This document shows, in pieces, positions 39,401-49,057 of a DNA stretch of 64,000 nucleotides. The notes beneath the pieces were generated by a model. It did not search any database. It was not told the DNA's origin and saw only the letters and a list, made by a program, of their open reading frames with translations. Position numbers and translations under genes: made by a program. The stretch comes from Pseudolysinimonas_A sp049651805. Lineage in GTDB: Bacteria; Actinomycetota; Actinomycetes; Actinomycetales; Microbacteriaceae. Each line of letters opens with the position of its first letter. The stretch's first letter is position 1. Location: contig NZ_JBASCU010000005.1 of NCBI RefSeq assembly GCF_049651805.1, positions 1-64,000 on the forward strand, read 5' to 3'.

Positions 39401-40300
39401 GTGATCGAATTTCGCAACGTGACGAAACGCTTCGGCGACGAGATCGCCGTCGACGACTTCAGCCTCGTGATCCCCCCGCGCCAGGTCACCGTGCTCGTCG
39501 GCTCGAGCGGCTCGGGCAAGACGACGCTCCTACGCATGATCAACCGCATGGTCGACCCGACCTCGGGCACGGTCGAGATCGACGGGGAAGATGTCGCCAC
39601 CGTGTCGCCGGTCGCTCTGCGCCGCCGGATCGGCTACGTGATGCAGAGTTCGGGACTGCTCCCGCACCGCCGGGTGATCGACAACGTCGCAACGGTGCCG
39701 CGGCTCACCGGCGTGCCGCGTGAGCAGGCGCACGCGCGGGCGCTCGAGCTGATGGATGTCGTGGGCCTCGACCGTGGGTTCGCGCAGCGCTACCCCGCCG
39801 AGCTGTCCGGCGGTCAGCAGCAGCGCGTCGGCGTGGCGCGAGCACTCGCGGTGAAGCCCAACATCCTGCTCATGGACGAACCGTTCGGCGCCGTCGACCC
39901 GATCGTGCGGGCCGAGCTGCAGCAGGAGGTGCTGCGCATCCAGGACCAGACCGAGACGACGATCGTCTTCGTCACGCACGACATCGACGAGGCGTTCCTG
40001 CTCGGCGACCAGGTCGTGATCCTCGCCCAGGGTGGACGCATCGTGCAGCGCGGCACGCCCGAGGAGATCCTCGCGGCCCCGGCCGATGACTTCGTGGCGG
40101 CGTTCGTCGGCGCCGACCGCGGCAAGCGGCGGCTGACCGTTTCGACTCACTCGGGTCAGGGCGAAGACAAGGTGCTGGTGGATGCCGGGGGCTACCCGGT
40201 CGGCGTCATCGCGGCGCCCGGGGGCAAGCTCGCCGTCGGAGATGCGAGCCCGAAATCCCGCAGCATCTCCAACAAGACCGACCAGGCGGGCGACGCCTGA
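39401..40300 (+). CDS. Osmoprotectant ABC transporter ATP-binding protein (OpuCA-like)
   Basis: ATPase of a quaternary-amine uptake system (betaine/proline or similar), 299 residues. Landmarks: Walker A GSSGSGKT, signature LSGGQQQRVGVARALA, Walker B ILLMDEPFGAVDPI and His switch FVTHDIDEAF. Unlike longer OpuCA, the tail after the ATPase core is short with no obvious CBS domains. GTG has AAGGAG 5 nt upstream, and the stop overlaps the next gene by one base. Confidence 0.92.
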   Translation: MIEFRNVTKRFGDEIAVDDFSLVIPPRQVTVLVGSSGSGKTTLLRMINRMVDPTSGTVEIDGEDVATVSPVALRRRIGYVMQSSGLLPHRRVIDNVATVPRLTGVPREQAHARALELMDVVGLDRGFAQRYPAELSGGQQQRVGVARALAVKPNILLMDEPFGAVDPIVRAELQQEVLRIQDQTETTIVFVTHDIDEAFLLGDQVVILAQGGRIVQRGTPEEILAAPADDFVAAFVGADRGKRRLTVSTHSGQGEDKVLVDAGGYPVGVIAAPGGKLAVGDASPKSRSISNKTDQAGDA

Positions 40301-40977
40301 TGACCTGGCTGTGGAACAACCTGGATCTCGTCCTGGAGCTCACTGCGGAACACGCTCGGCTCTCGGCCATCCCGATCCTCATCGGTTTCGCAGCCTCCCT
40401 TCCGCTCGGCTGGATCGCGAGCCGCCTTACGTGGCTCCGCGGCATCCTGGTCGGTGTCTTCAACGTGCTCTACACGATTCCGTCACTCGCGCTCTTCGTC
40501 GTGTTGCCCGTCGTGCTCGGCACGCGCATCCTCGACGATCTCAATGTCGTCGTCGCCCTCACGATCTACGCCATCGCGATGATGCTGCGCGGCACCGTCG
40601 ACGCGTTCGGCAGCGTCTCGGGTGACGTGCTGCAATCGGCGACCGCGCAGGGCTATTCGGCGACGTCGCGATTCTGGCGGGTGCAACTACCGCTCGCCGG
40701 ACCGGTGCTCCTCGCCAACCTGCGGGTGGTGTCGGTCAGCACCGTCTCCCTGCTGAGTGTCGCGGCCCTGATCGGTTCGGGTGGCCTCGGGTACCTGTTC
40801 ACCAACGGCTTCCAGCGCTACTTCATCGAGGAGATCGTCATCGGCATCGTCTTCACGGTGCTTCTCGCGTTGCTCTTCGACGCGATTCTCGTGATCGCCG
40901 GCCGCCTGCTGATGCCCTGGTCCCGACGCTCGACACCTCCGACGCGGAATGCTCTCGTGAAGGCGAGGACCGCATGA
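40300..40977 (+). CDS. Osmoprotectant ABC transporter permease (OpuCB-like)
   Basis: Permease of 225 residues with five or six membrane segments. It has FNVLYTIPSLALFVVLPVVL and the cytoplasmic loop GDVLQSATAQGYSATSRFWR (an EAA-like motif). These small permeases come in pairs in OpuC/OsmU systems. The ATG overlaps the ATPase stop, and its own end overlaps the second permease. Confidence 0.92.
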   Translation: MTWLWNNLDLVLELTAEHARLSAIPILIGFAASLPLGWIASRLTWLRGILVGVFNVLYTIPSLALFVVLPVVLGTRILDDLNVVVALTIYAIAMMLRGTVDAFGSVSGDVLQSATAQGYSATSRFWRVQLPLAGPVLLANLRVVSVSTVSLLSVAALIGSGGLGYLFTNGFQRYFIEEIVIGIVFTVLLALLFDAILVIAGRLLMPWSRRSTPPTRNALVKARTA

Positions 40978-41756
40978 CCTTCCTGCTGGAAGCGCTGGCC
41001 TTCATCTTCGATGGTGAGTCCTGGGCCGGATCCACCGGTATCGGCGCGCGACTACTTCAGCATCTCGGGATCACCGGGTTGAGCGTCCTCATCGCGGCGG
41101 CGGTGGCCGTCCCGCTCGGGTTGCTGATCGGCCACAGCGGTCGCGGGCGGGCCTTCGTCATCGGCTTCACCGGCGCCGCTCGCGCGCTTCCGACGTTCGG
41201 GGTATTGATCCTGTTCGTACTGATCGGCATCAACTTCGGGCTGGGGCTGAGCCTCGGCCCCGTGATCGCGGTGCTCGTCATCCTCGCCGTTCCGCCGCTT
41301 CTCGCGGGGGCCTACTCGGGAGTCGAGGCGGTCGACCGCCAGACGATCGACGCCGCCCGCGCGCAGGGGATGACGGAGTGGCAGATCCTCACCCGCGTCG
41401 AACTCCCGCTCGCGCTTCCGCTGCTTGTCGGCGGGCTGCGGGCGACGACCCTCCAGGTCGTCGCCACGGCGACCATCGCGGCCTACGTCGCGCAGGGCGG
41501 ACTCGGCCGGTACCTGATCGAGGGCATCCAGGTGCGCGACTACACGCGTGCCGTGGTGGGCGCGCTCCTCGTCGCCGCCCTCGCCCTGCTCCTCGACGCG
41601 CTCCTCGCCGTCGCCCAAAAGCTCGTCACGCCGCGCGGGGTGTTCCGCGGCGAGACGCGAATCGGTGCCCCGCGCACCACAAGCACCACCGGCAGTACCG
41701 CGCAGCGGCCGTCCCGGTCGCTCGATGCCACCCGGACACCCGTCACGGAAGGATGA
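40974..41756 (+). CDS. Osmoprotectant ABC transporter permease (OpuCD-like)
   Basis: Permease of 260 residues with five or six membrane helices, IDAARAQGMTEWQILTRVEL as the EAA-like loop, and a soluble C-terminal tail of about 45 residues that is not needed for the family. The ATG at 40974 overlaps the previous stop; the stop overlaps the first ATG of the binding protein. It is the second of two permeases for one system. Confidence 0.92.
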   Translation: MTFLLEALAFIFDGESWAGSTGIGARLLQHLGITGLSVLIAAAVAVPLGLLIGHSGRGRAFVIGFTGAARALPTFGVLILFVLIGINFGLGLSLGPVIAVLVILAVPPLLAGAYSGVEAVDRQTIDAARAQGMTEWQILTRVELPLALPLLVGGLRATTLQVVATATIAAYVAQGGLGRYLIEGIQVRDYTRAVVGALLVAALALLLDALLAVAQKLVTPRGVFRGETRIGAPRTTSTTGSTAQRPSRSLDATRTPVTEG

Positions 41757-41761
41757 ATCGG

Positions 41762-42688
41762 ATGTTCTCTCGCACCATGAAGCGCGCCGCTGTCGGCGCG
41801 CTGTCGCTGGGGGTCGGCGCGCTCGTGCTCGCCGGCTGCGCGACGGCCGACCCGCTCGACTCAGGGAACGGCGGCGACACCGGCGACACGATCACGATCG
41901 GCAACCAGGCATTCCCCGAGAGCGAGCTGCTCGCGCAGATCTACGGACAGGTGCTCGCGGCGAATGGCTATGAGGTGGAATACGAGGCCGGCATCGGCTC
42001 GCGCGAAACTTTCATCGCCGCGCTGCAAGACGGGTCGATCGACCTGATCCCCGACTACGCCGGCAACGCGCTGGTCTACGCGAACCCGGATGCCCAGGAG
42101 ACGTCGGCCGAAGACGTCGAGGCGGCGCTCCCCGCGGCTCTCGAACCGCTCGGGCTGGCTGTCACGGAGGCCGCGCCGGGTGAGGACTCGGATGCGCTCG
42201 TCGTGACCGCGGAGTTCGCGGAGGCCAACGACCTCACGACGATCGGCGACCTCGCCCCGCTGTCGGCTGAGATCACCCTCGGCGCCAACACCGAGTTCGA
42301 GCCCCGCTGGCGCGACGGCCTCGCCGAGGTCTACGGCTTCGAGGGCTTCACGTTCAAGGCGATCGACGACTACGGCGGCCCGGGAACCCTGGCCGACCTG
42401 CTTGCCGGCGCCATCCAGGTGGCCGACATCTACACGACGACCCCGTCGATCGCCGCGAACGACCTCGTCGTTCTCGAAGACGATCTCGACCTGTTCGCCG
42501 CGCAGAACATCATCCCGTTGCTCAACGCCGAGGTGCTGACCGACGAGATCGCCGACCTGCTCGACGAGGTCTCGGCGCTCATCACGACGGAGGTGTTGCT
42601 CGAGCTGAACGCCGAGATGGCCGGCGATGCCAAGCCCTCCGCGGCCGACGTCGCGGAAGCCTGGCTCACCGAGCAGGGGCTGCTCTAA
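41762..42688 (+). CDS. Osmoprotectant ABC transporter substrate-binding lipoprotein (OpuCC-like)
   Basis: Lipid-anchored receptor of 308 residues. The lipobox is LVLAGC (Cys26). The body has the quaternary-amine-binding pattern ITIGNQAFPESELLAQIYGQ, VEYEAGIGSRETFIAALQDG and DLIPDYAGNAL (aromatic-cage family). Two starts are possible: 41753, overlapping the permease stop, and 41762, which has GGAAGG 9 nt upstream; I prefer 41762. Ligand is likely glycine betaine, choline or carnitine. Confidence 0.92.
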   Translation: MFSRTMKRAAVGALSLGVGALVLAGCATADPLDSGNGGDTGDTITIGNQAFPESELLAQIYGQVLAANGYEVEYEAGIGSRETFIAALQDGSIDLIPDYAGNALVYANPDAQETSAEDVEAALPAALEPLGLAVTEAAPGEDSDALVVTAEFAEANDLTTIGDLAPLSAEITLGANTEFEPRWRDGLAEVYGFEGFTFKAIDDYGGPGTLADLLAGAIQVADIYTTTPSIAANDLVVLEDDLDLFAAQNIIPLLNAEVLTDEIADLLDEVSALITTEVLLELNAEMAGDAKPSAADVAEAWLTEQGLL

Positions 42689-43554
42689 GCCGCGGGTGGG
42701 ACTGCCAGCACGGCCGCCGAGGCGAGCGCGAGCAGCAGTCCCACCCACTGCACGGGCGCGATGCGTTCCCGCAGCACGAGAGCGGCGAGGGCGATCGTGC
42801 CGCCTGGGTACAGCGCGGCGAGCACGCTCATCACGGTGAGGTCGCCCATCCGCAGCCCGGTGAGGATCAGCACGTTGGCGGCGGCATCCGCGATTCCGCA
42901 GGCGACGATGAGCCCCCACGCCCCGCGCAGCCCGGGGAAGGCAGGCACGCTACGCCGACGCGCTCGCACCAGCAGCACCGCGAGCACGACGAGCAGGATC
43001 GCCCCGGCGACGACGCGGTTCGCGACGATCGGGTACAGCCCCGAATCGGCGGGGGCTTGGTCGACGAGGATGAAGAAGCAGCCGATGAGGATGCCGGAGA
43101 AGGTCGCGTAGACGAGCCCGCGCAGGCGGGGCCGCACGGCGCCCTTCTCGGGCACGAACCCGACGAGCACGATCGCGACGAGCACCCCGCCGAGGGCGAG
43201 GTAGCCCCACCACGGCAGCCGCTCCCCGCCGACGAGGCCCCAGGTCATCGGCACGATCGCCGAGAGCACGGCGGTGAGCGGCGAGAGGATGCTCATCGGT
43301 CCTATCGCGAGCGCGGCGTAGAGCAGAAAGATGGCCGCCGCCCCCGTCACACCCGAGAGCCCGCCCCAGAGCACCGCCTCGTACGACAGGCGGGCCGGCA
43401 CCAGCAGCGCGATCGGCACCAGTGCGGCGAGCCCGACGAGCGCGACGAACGCGGTGACGACGACCGCGGGGGTGCGTTTCGCGGCGAGTCCGCCGAAGAA
43501 GTCCGCGACTCCGTAGGTGACGGCGCTCGCCAGTCCGATGACGATCGCCAGCAC
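42685..43554 (-). CDS. EamA-like DMT superfamily transporter
   Basis: Membrane transporter of 289 residues with ten helices in two EamA repeats (first starting VTYGVADFFGGLAAKRTPAV, second about residue 150). It probably exports small metabolites such as amino acids; no substrate is identifiable. The GTG start is preceded at 6 nt by TAGCTT (43561-43566), so the transcript is probably leaderless. It is back to back with recQ, and both use this layout. Confidence 0.9.
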   Translation of the reverse strand: MLAIVIGLASAVTYGVADFFGGLAAKRTPAVVVTAFVALVGLAALVPIALLVPARLSYEAVLWGGLSGVTGAAAIFLLYAALAIGPMSILSPLTAVLSAIVPMTWGLVGGERLPWWGYLALGGVLVAIVLVGFVPEKGAVRPRLRGLVYATFSGILIGCFFILVDQAPADSGLYPIVANRVVAGAILLVVLAVLLVRARRRSVPAFPGLRGAWGLIVACGIADAAANVLILTGLRMGDLTVMSVLAALYPGGTIALAALVLRERIAPVQWVGLLLALASAAVLAVPPAA

Positions 43555-43560
43555 CTCCCC

Positions 43561-43566
43561 AAGCTA
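43561..43566 (-). promoter_or_regulatory. Candidate -10 for leaderless EamA transcript
   Basis: TAGCTT, 6 nt before the GTG at 43554 (minus strand). Confidence 0.5.
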
Positions 43567-43625
43567 CCGCGACGGCCTCCATCCCCGGGTCGCGTCCCGG
43601 AGGCCGGGGGATCGGCGGTGCGTCG

Positions 43626-43631
43626 TAGGGT
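43626..43631 (+). promoter_or_regulatory. Candidate -10 for leaderless recQ transcript
   Basis: TAGGGT, 6 nt before the GTG at 43638. Confidence 0.5.
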
Positions 43632-43637
43632 GGGCGC

Positions 43638-45464
43638 GTGACTGCCACCCCCGAAGCCCCGCTCGACGTGCTGCGCCGCGTCTTCGGGTACGCCGACTTC
43701 CGCGGCGAGCAGGCGGCCATCATCGACCACGTCGTGGCGGGCGGGGATGCCCTCGTGCTCATGCCGACGGGCGGCGGCAAGTCGCTGTGCTACCAGATCC
43801 CCGCGCTGGTCCGGCCGGGCACGGGGGTCGTCATCTCGCCGCTCATCGCGCTCATGCAGGACCAGGTGGATGCGCTCTCGGCGGTCGGGGTGCGGGCGGC
43901 GTTCCTCAACTCGACGCAAGACGCGGCCGAGCGGCATCGCGTCGAGTCGGAGCTACTCGCCGGCAACGTCGACCTGCTCTACCTTGCGCCGGAGCGGCTG
44001 AAGTTGCAGCAGACCCTCGCGCTGCTCGACCGCGTGGATGTCGGGGTGTTCGCGATCGACGAGGCGCATTGCGTGTCGCAGTGGGGCCACGACTTTCGGC
44101 CCGACTACCTCGCGCTGTCAGTGCTGCATGAGCGCTGGCCGGCAGTGCCGCGCATCGCGCTCACGGCGACGGCGACGCAAGTCACCCGCAAGGAGATCGC
44201 CGAGCGGCTCGACCTCGCGGGGGCGCGGCAGTTCGTGTCGTCGTTCGACCGCCCCAACATCCAGTACCGCATCGATCCGAAGAATCAGCCGTTCGGGCAG
44301 TTGCTGTCGCTGCTGAAGAGCGAGCACCCGGGCGACGCGGGCATCGTCTACTGCCTGTCGCGGGCGAGCGTCGAGAAGACCGCCGACGCGCTTGTGGCGG
44401 AAGGCATCCCGGCGCTGCCGTATCACGCGGGTCTCAATGCGCAGGTACGCTCGCGCAACCAGTCGCGGTTCCTGCGCGAAGACGGCATTGTCATGGTCGC
44501 GACGATCGCGTTCGGCATGGGCATCGATAAGCCCGACGTGCGATTCGTCGCCCACCTCGATCTGCCGAAGAGCGTCGAGGGGTACTACCAAGAGACGGGT
44601 CGCGCGGGCCGCGACGGCCTGCCGTCGACGGCGTGGCTGGCCTACGGCCTGCAAGACGTCGTGCAACAGCGCCGCATGATCGACGAGGGTGAGGGCGACC
44701 GGGCGCACAAGCAGCGCATGGGCCAGCATCTGGATGCGATGCTCGCCCTGTGCGAGACGGTGTCGTGCCGCCGGCAGCAGCTTCTCAGCTACTTCGGCCA
44801 GCAGAGTGAGGCGTGCGGCAACTGCGACACCTGTCTACAACCGCCGGAAGCATGGGACGGCACGGTGCCCGCGCAGAAGCTGCTCTCCACCGTCGTGCGA
44901 CTGCAGCGCGAGCGCAATCAGTGGTTCGGGGCCGGGCAACTCATCGACATCCTGCTCGGCAAGGAGACCGACCGCGTGCGCTCGAACCGGCACGACGAAC
45001 TGACGACCTTCGGCATCGGCACTGAGCTGGGTGATCAGGAGTGGCGCGGTGTCGTGCGGCAGTTGCTCGCGCAGGGGCTGCTCGCGGTGAGCTCCGACGG
45101 CTACGGAACGCTCGTCATCGCCCCCGCCGCGGCCGAGGTGCTCGATGGCTCCCGCCGGGTGATGCTGCGCCGCGAGCCCGAGCGCAAGGCCAAGGTGTCG
45201 AAGCAGCGCGCCGGGGTGGAACTGCCGGATGCCGCCCGCGGCCTGTTTGAACGGCTGCGGGAGTGGCGGGCGGGCGTCGCGCGCGAGCAGGGGGTTCCTG
45301 CCTACATCGTGTTTGGCGACGCGACACTCCGCGGCATCGCGGTGACGAAGCCGACCTCGCTCGAACAACTCGGCACCATCAGCGGCGTCGGCGAGAAGAA
45401 GCTCGAGGCCTACGGCGACGGCGTGCTCGAGGTTGTCGCGGCGGCCGAGGTCACGGCGGCGTGA
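43638..45464 (+). CDS. recQ: ATP-dependent DNA helicase RecQ
   Basis: 3'-5' helicase of recombination repair, 608 residues. The superfamily 2 core has LMPTGGGKSLCYQIPAL (Walker A), the DEAH box in VFAIDEAHCVSQWGHDFRPD, and IAFGMGIDKPDVRFVAHLDL. It is followed by the RQC zinc region (CGNCDTC) and a C-terminal HRDC domain (LFERLREWRAGVAREQGVPA). It is full length for the RecQ family. A GNAT gene is coupled downstream by GTGA. Confidence 0.96.
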   Translation: MTATPEAPLDVLRRVFGYADFRGEQAAIIDHVVAGGDALVLMPTGGGKSLCYQIPALVRPGTGVVISPLIALMQDQVDALSAVGVRAAFLNSTQDAAERHRVESELLAGNVDLLYLAPERLKLQQTLALLDRVDVGVFAIDEAHCVSQWGHDFRPDYLALSVLHERWPAVPRIALTATATQVTRKEIAERLDLAGARQFVSSFDRPNIQYRIDPKNQPFGQLLSLLKSEHPGDAGIVYCLSRASVEKTADALVAEGIPALPYHAGLNAQVRSRNQSRFLREDGIVMVATIAFGMGIDKPDVRFVAHLDLPKSVEGYYQETGRAGRDGLPSTAWLAYGLQDVVQQRRMIDEGEGDRAHKQRMGQHLDAMLALCETVSCRRQQLLSYFGQQSEACGNCDTCLQPPEAWDGTVPAQKLLSTVVRLQRERNQWFGAGQLIDILLGKETDRVRSNRHDELTTFGIGTELGDQEWRGVVRQLLAQGLLAVSSDGYGTLVIAPAAAEVLDGSRRVMLRREPERKAKVSKQRAGVELPDAARGLFERLREWRAGVAREQGVPAYIVFGDATLRGIAVTKPTSLEQLGTISGVGEKKLEAYGDGVLEVVAAAEVTAA

Positions 45465-46024
45465 TCCGCACCGCACGGCTCGTGCTGCGCAATTGGCGCG
45501 ACGCGGATCGCGACGACTGGGCGGCGATGAACGCCGACCCGCAGGTGATGGAGTTCTTTCCGTCGACGCTCGACCGGGTGCAGTCAAATGCCTTGTTCGA
45601 TCGGTTCCAAGCGGCGGTGACGACGCGTGGCTGGGGGCTGTGGGCTGTGGAGCACGAAGGCCGGTTCCTCGGCTTCACGGGGCTCAACCCGGTGGGGTTC
45701 GAGGCGCCGTTCACCCCGGCGATTGAGATCGGCTGGCGGCTGCGGCGGGATTCCTGGGGCCACGGCTTCGCGACCGAGGCGGCCGTCGCCGCGGCGAGTT
45801 TCGCGTTCGACACCCTCGGCGTCCCCGAGCTGGTGTCGTTCACGAGCGTCGGCAACGCGCGGTCGCGCGCCGTGATGGAGCGCCTGGGCATGACCTGTGA
45901 TCCCATCGACGACTTCGACCACCCGAACGTCGCGATCGGGAGCCCCCTGCGCCGCCACGTGCTGTATCGGCTCGAGAGCAAGAGGCTCGCCAGATCGATG
46001 ACCCCCGATAGCGTTCCTTCATGA
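45461..46024 (+). CDS. GNAT family N-acetyltransferase (RimJ/RimL type)
   Basis: Acetyltransferase of 187 residues of the RimJ/RimL (acetyltransf_3) type: TARLVLRNWRDADRDDWAAM, EIGWRLRRDSWGHGFATEAA (acetyl-CoA loop) and VGNARSRAVMERLGMTCD. It may acetylate a protein N-terminus or a small molecule. The GTG start overlaps the recQ stop; the frame upstream lies within recQ and is not used. Its stop overlaps the next gene. Confidence 0.9.
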   Translation: MIRTARLVLRNWRDADRDDWAAMNADPQVMEFFPSTLDRVQSNALFDRFQAAVTTRGWGLWAVEHEGRFLGFTGLNPVGFEAPFTPAIEIGWRLRRDSWGHGFATEAAVAAASFAFDTLGVPELVSFTSVGNARSRAVMERLGMTCDPIDDFDHPNVAIGSPLRRHVLYRLESKRLARSMTPDSVPS

Positions 46025-46890
46025 CCTTCAACGACGACGCGAACATCAGCGGCGGGCGCGTCTCCCGGCGCGGGCGCAACACCGCCATCGGCGCGGGTGG
46101 TGGCGGGCTCGTCGTGATCGCGCTTTTCGTCGTCTCGCAGCTGACGGGCTTCGACCTCTCGGGGCTCGCGCCCTTCCTCGGCGGCGGCGAGCCGACAGTC
46201 GAAGAGACGTCGCTCGACTACTGCGACACAGGCGAAGAGGCGAACGAGATCCTCGACTGCCGGATGAAGGGGGCGGCGACCTCTCTCGACCTCTACTGGG
46301 AAACCCAGGTCGAGGGTTACGTTGCACCCCAGCTCATCCTCTTCAGCGGCTCCGTCGGCACGGGATGCGGCAACGCCACGAGCGCCGTCGGCCCGTTCTA
46401 CTGTCCGCCCGACCAGACCGTGTACATCGACACCGCGTTCTTCGACCAGCTGCAGACGCAGTTCGGGGCGACCGGCCAGAGCCTGGCCCAGATGTACATC
46501 GTCGCCCACGAGTGGGGCCACCACATCCAGAACATCGTCGGCACCATGAACGGGCTCGACCTGCAAGATCAGGGACCGACCTCCGACGGGGTGCGGCTCG
46601 AGCTGCAGGCGGACTGCTACGCGGGCGCCTGGGTGGCCGCGTCGAGCGACACCGAGGATTCGAGCGGCATCGCCCTTCTGAAGGAACCGACGGATGCCGA
46701 GATCGCCGATGCACTCAACGCGGCGGAGGTCGTCGGGGATGACTACATCCAAGAGAACCTCGGCAGTGGCCAGGTGAACCCCGAGACCTGGACGCACGGC
46801 TCGAGCGAGCAGCGCCAGTCGTGGTTCCGCACTGGATTCACCCAGGGCGTCGGGGCCTGCGACACGTTCGCAACGGGAGTGCAACTGTAG
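46021..46890 (+). CDS. Neutral zinc metallopeptidase, YpfJ type
   Basis: Membrane-anchored metallopeptidase of 289 residues. A membrane helix lies at about residues 22-45; the extracellular domain has the zinc motif in MYIVAHEWGHHIQNIVGTM, downstream ELQADCYAGAW (third ligand region), and conserved Cys residues. The family (DUF2342-like neutral zinc metallopeptidase/YpfJ) is of unknown substrate. Its ATG overlaps the GNAT stop. A small hairpin follows the stop codon. Confidence 0.9.
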   Translation: MTFNDDANISGGRVSRRGRNTAIGAGGGGLVVIALFVVSQLTGFDLSGLAPFLGGGEPTVEETSLDYCDTGEEANEILDCRMKGAATSLDLYWETQVEGYVAPQLILFSGSVGTGCGNATSAVGPFYCPPDQTVYIDTAFFDQLQTQFGATGQSLAQMYIVAHEWGHHIQNIVGTMNGLDLQDQGPTSDGVRLELQADCYAGAWVAASSDTEDSSGIALLKEPTDAEIADALNAAEVVGDDYIQENLGSGQVNPETWTHGSSEQRQSWFRTGFTQGVGACDTFATGVQL

Positions 46891-46892
46891 AA

Positions 46893-46911
46893 CTGCTCCG
46901 AACCTGAGCAG
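46893..46911 (+). terminator. Weak hairpin after metallopeptidase gene
   Basis: CTGCTC-cgaacct-GAGCAG: 6-bp stem with a 7-nt loop directly after the stop at 46890; no T-tract, so termination is doubtful. Confidence 0.35.
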
Positions 46912-47006
46912 CCCAGCTTGTAGAGCATCGACAACTCTCGCGGCTGCCCGACGCGGTCGGTTCGTAGCCCTCGACGACGATTCCGCGCGCCTCGGCACCC
47001 CCGACG

Positions 47007-47012
47007 TACCGT
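47007..47012 (+). promoter_or_regulatory. Candidate -10 for leaderless acyl-CoA oxidase-like transcript
   Basis: TACCGT, 6 nt before the ATG at 47019. Confidence 0.5.
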
Positions 47013-47018
47013 GAGAAC

Positions 47019-49052
47019 ATGACGGATCTTACTGACCGCGCTGCCGCGGTGACTCCCGGTGGACAAGTGCGTGTCGATGTCGCTGCGTTGGGTGAGACCC
47101 TGCTCGGCCGCTGGAAGGACGTGCGCCTCGCATCGCGCGAGCTGATGAAGCGCGACGACTTCCACCAGATTCCCGGGCAGTCGATGGCGGAGCACCGCGA
47201 GCGCGTACTCGGCCAGTTGAAGAAGCTGGTCGACGAGCGCACCGTACTGCGGGCGTTCCCGAAGCGGCTCGGCGGGTTCGACGACCACGGCGGCAACCTG
47301 GCCCAGTTCGAAGAGATCGCGATCGCCGACCCGTCGCTGCAGATCAAGTCGGGCGTGCAGTGGGGCCTCTTCGCCGCCGCGATCATGCACCTCGGCACCG
47401 AGCACCACCACGACAACTTCCTGCCCGGCGCGATGAGCCTCGCCGTGCCCGGCGCCTTCGCGATGACCGAGACCGGTCACGGCTCGGATGTCGCGAGCAT
47501 CGGCACGACGGCCACCTACGACCCCGAGACCGACGAGTTCGTCATCGACACCCCGTTCCGCGCGGCCTGGAAGGACTACCTCGGCAACGCGGCGCTGCAC
47601 GGCCAGGCGGCGGTCGTGTTCGCCCAGCTCATCGTCGGCGGGGTCAACCACGGCGTGCACGCCCTGTACGTGCCCATCCGCGACGGCAAGGACTTCCTGC
47701 CCGGCATCGGCGGCGACGACGACGGGCTCAAGGGCGGGCTCAACGGAATCGACAACGGCCGGCTGCACTTCACCGGCGTGCGGGTTCCGCGCACCAACCT
47801 GCTCAACCGCTACGGCGACGTCGACGAGAACGGTGTCTACACCTCGAGCATCCCGAGCGCCGGTCGCCGCTTCTTCACGATGATCGGCACGCTCGTCCAG
47901 GGCCGGGTCTCGCTCGACGGCTCCGCGGTCGTCGCGAGCAAGCTCGCCATGAAGATCGCGATCACCTACGCCGGCGAGCGGAGGCAGTTCGCCGACGGTC
48001 CGCACGGCGAAGAGATCGTGCTTCTCGACTACCAGCGCCACCAGCGCCGGCTGCTCACCCGCCTCGCGACGACCTACGCGATGTCGTTCGCCCACGAACG
48101 GCTGCTCGAGTCCTTCCACGCCGTCTTCAGCGGCGAGAAGGCGACGGATGCCGACCGCCAGGAGCTCGAAACCCTCGCCGCCGCGCTGAAGTCATTCTCC
48201 ACCTGGTCGACCCTCGACATCCTTCAGGAGTCGCGCGAGGCGTGCGGCGGCGCCGGGTTCCTCGCCGAGAATCGGCTGACGCACCTCCGGCAGGATTTCG
48301 ACATCTACGTCACTTTCGAGGGTGACAACAACGTGCTGCTGCAATTGGTCGCCAAACGCCTGCTCGCCGACTACGCGAAGGGCTTCAAGAACGCGGATGC
48401 CGCAGCAATTGCCGGCTTGGTCGCCGCGCAGGTGGGCGAGGTGGCGATCAACCGTTCGGGTCTGCGGTCGTTCGTGCAGAGCTTCGCCGACTTCGGATCC
48501 CGCGCCCGGTCGATCGGGTTCGTGCGCGGCCCCGGCGCCCAGCGGCAGTTGCTCACCGACCGGGTGCACACGATGGTCGCCGAGATCGCCGGCCGCCTGA
48601 AAGGAGTCGCGAAGCTGCCTCCACTCAAAGCCGCGGCGCTTTTCAACGCGAACCAGAACGAGCTGATCGAGGCCGCCTACGCGCACGCCGAGCTGCTCGA
48701 GTGGGAGGCGTTCACCGACGCCGTCGACGCCACCACCGACCCCGGCACCAAGCAGGTGCTCACCTGGCTGCGCGACCTTTTCGGGTTCACGCTGGTCGAG
48801 AAGCATGCGGCCTGGTATCTGATCAATGGGCGGCTCTCAACGGCCCGTGCTGTCGCGATCACCGACTACATCGACGACCGCCTGCTGCCGAGGCTGCGCA
48901 CGCACGCGCTCGATCTCGTGGATGCCTTCGGCTTCGCGCCGGAGCACCTGCGTGCGCCGATCGCGACCGGCGCCGAGAAGCAGCGGCAGGATGAGGCGCG
49001 CGCCTACTACGCCGACCTGAAGGCGTCGGGCAAGGCCCCCGCATCGGAGTAG
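47019..49052 (+). CDS. Acyl-CoA oxidase/dehydrogenase family protein
   Basis: Flavoenzyme of 677 residues, the length of acyl-CoA oxidases. It has the N-terminal FAD-binding pattern: FAMTETGHGSDVASIGTTAT, then WKDYLGNAALHGQAAVVFAQ, and the region YVTFEGDNNVLLQLVAKRLL with the catalytic Glu. The C-terminal 200 residues hold a second helical domain as in acyl-CoA oxidases. It likely begins fatty-acid beta-oxidation, giving trans-2-enoyl-CoA with H2O2. Predicted start ATG after TACCGT. No other beta-oxidation gene is nearby. Confidence 0.88.
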   Translation: MTDLTDRAAAVTPGGQVRVDVAALGETLLGRWKDVRLASRELMKRDDFHQIPGQSMAEHRERVLGQLKKLVDERTVLRAFPKRLGGFDDHGGNLAQFEEIAIADPSLQIKSGVQWGLFAAAIMHLGTEHHHDNFLPGAMSLAVPGAFAMTETGHGSDVASIGTTATYDPETDEFVIDTPFRAAWKDYLGNAALHGQAAVVFAQLIVGGVNHGVHALYVPIRDGKDFLPGIGGDDDGLKGGLNGIDNGRLHFTGVRVPRTNLLNRYGDVDENGVYTSSIPSAGRRFFTMIGTLVQGRVSLDGSAVVASKLAMKIAITYAGERRQFADGPHGEEIVLLDYQRHQRRLLTRLATTYAMSFAHERLLESFHAVFSGEKATDADRQELETLAAALKSFSTWSTLDILQESREACGGAGFLAENRLTHLRQDFDIYVTFEGDNNVLLQLVAKRLLADYAKGFKNADAAAIAGLVAAQVGEVAINRSGLRSFVQSFADFGSRARSIGFVRGPGAQRQLLTDRVHTMVAEIAGRLKGVAKLPPLKAAALFNANQNELIEAAYAHAELLEWEAFTDAVDATTDPGTKQVLTWLRDLFGFTLVEKHAAWYLINGRLSTARAVAITDYIDDRLLPRLRTHALDLVDAFGFAPEHLRAPIATGAEKQRQDEARAYYADLKASGKAPASE

Positions 49053-49057
49053 CAGCG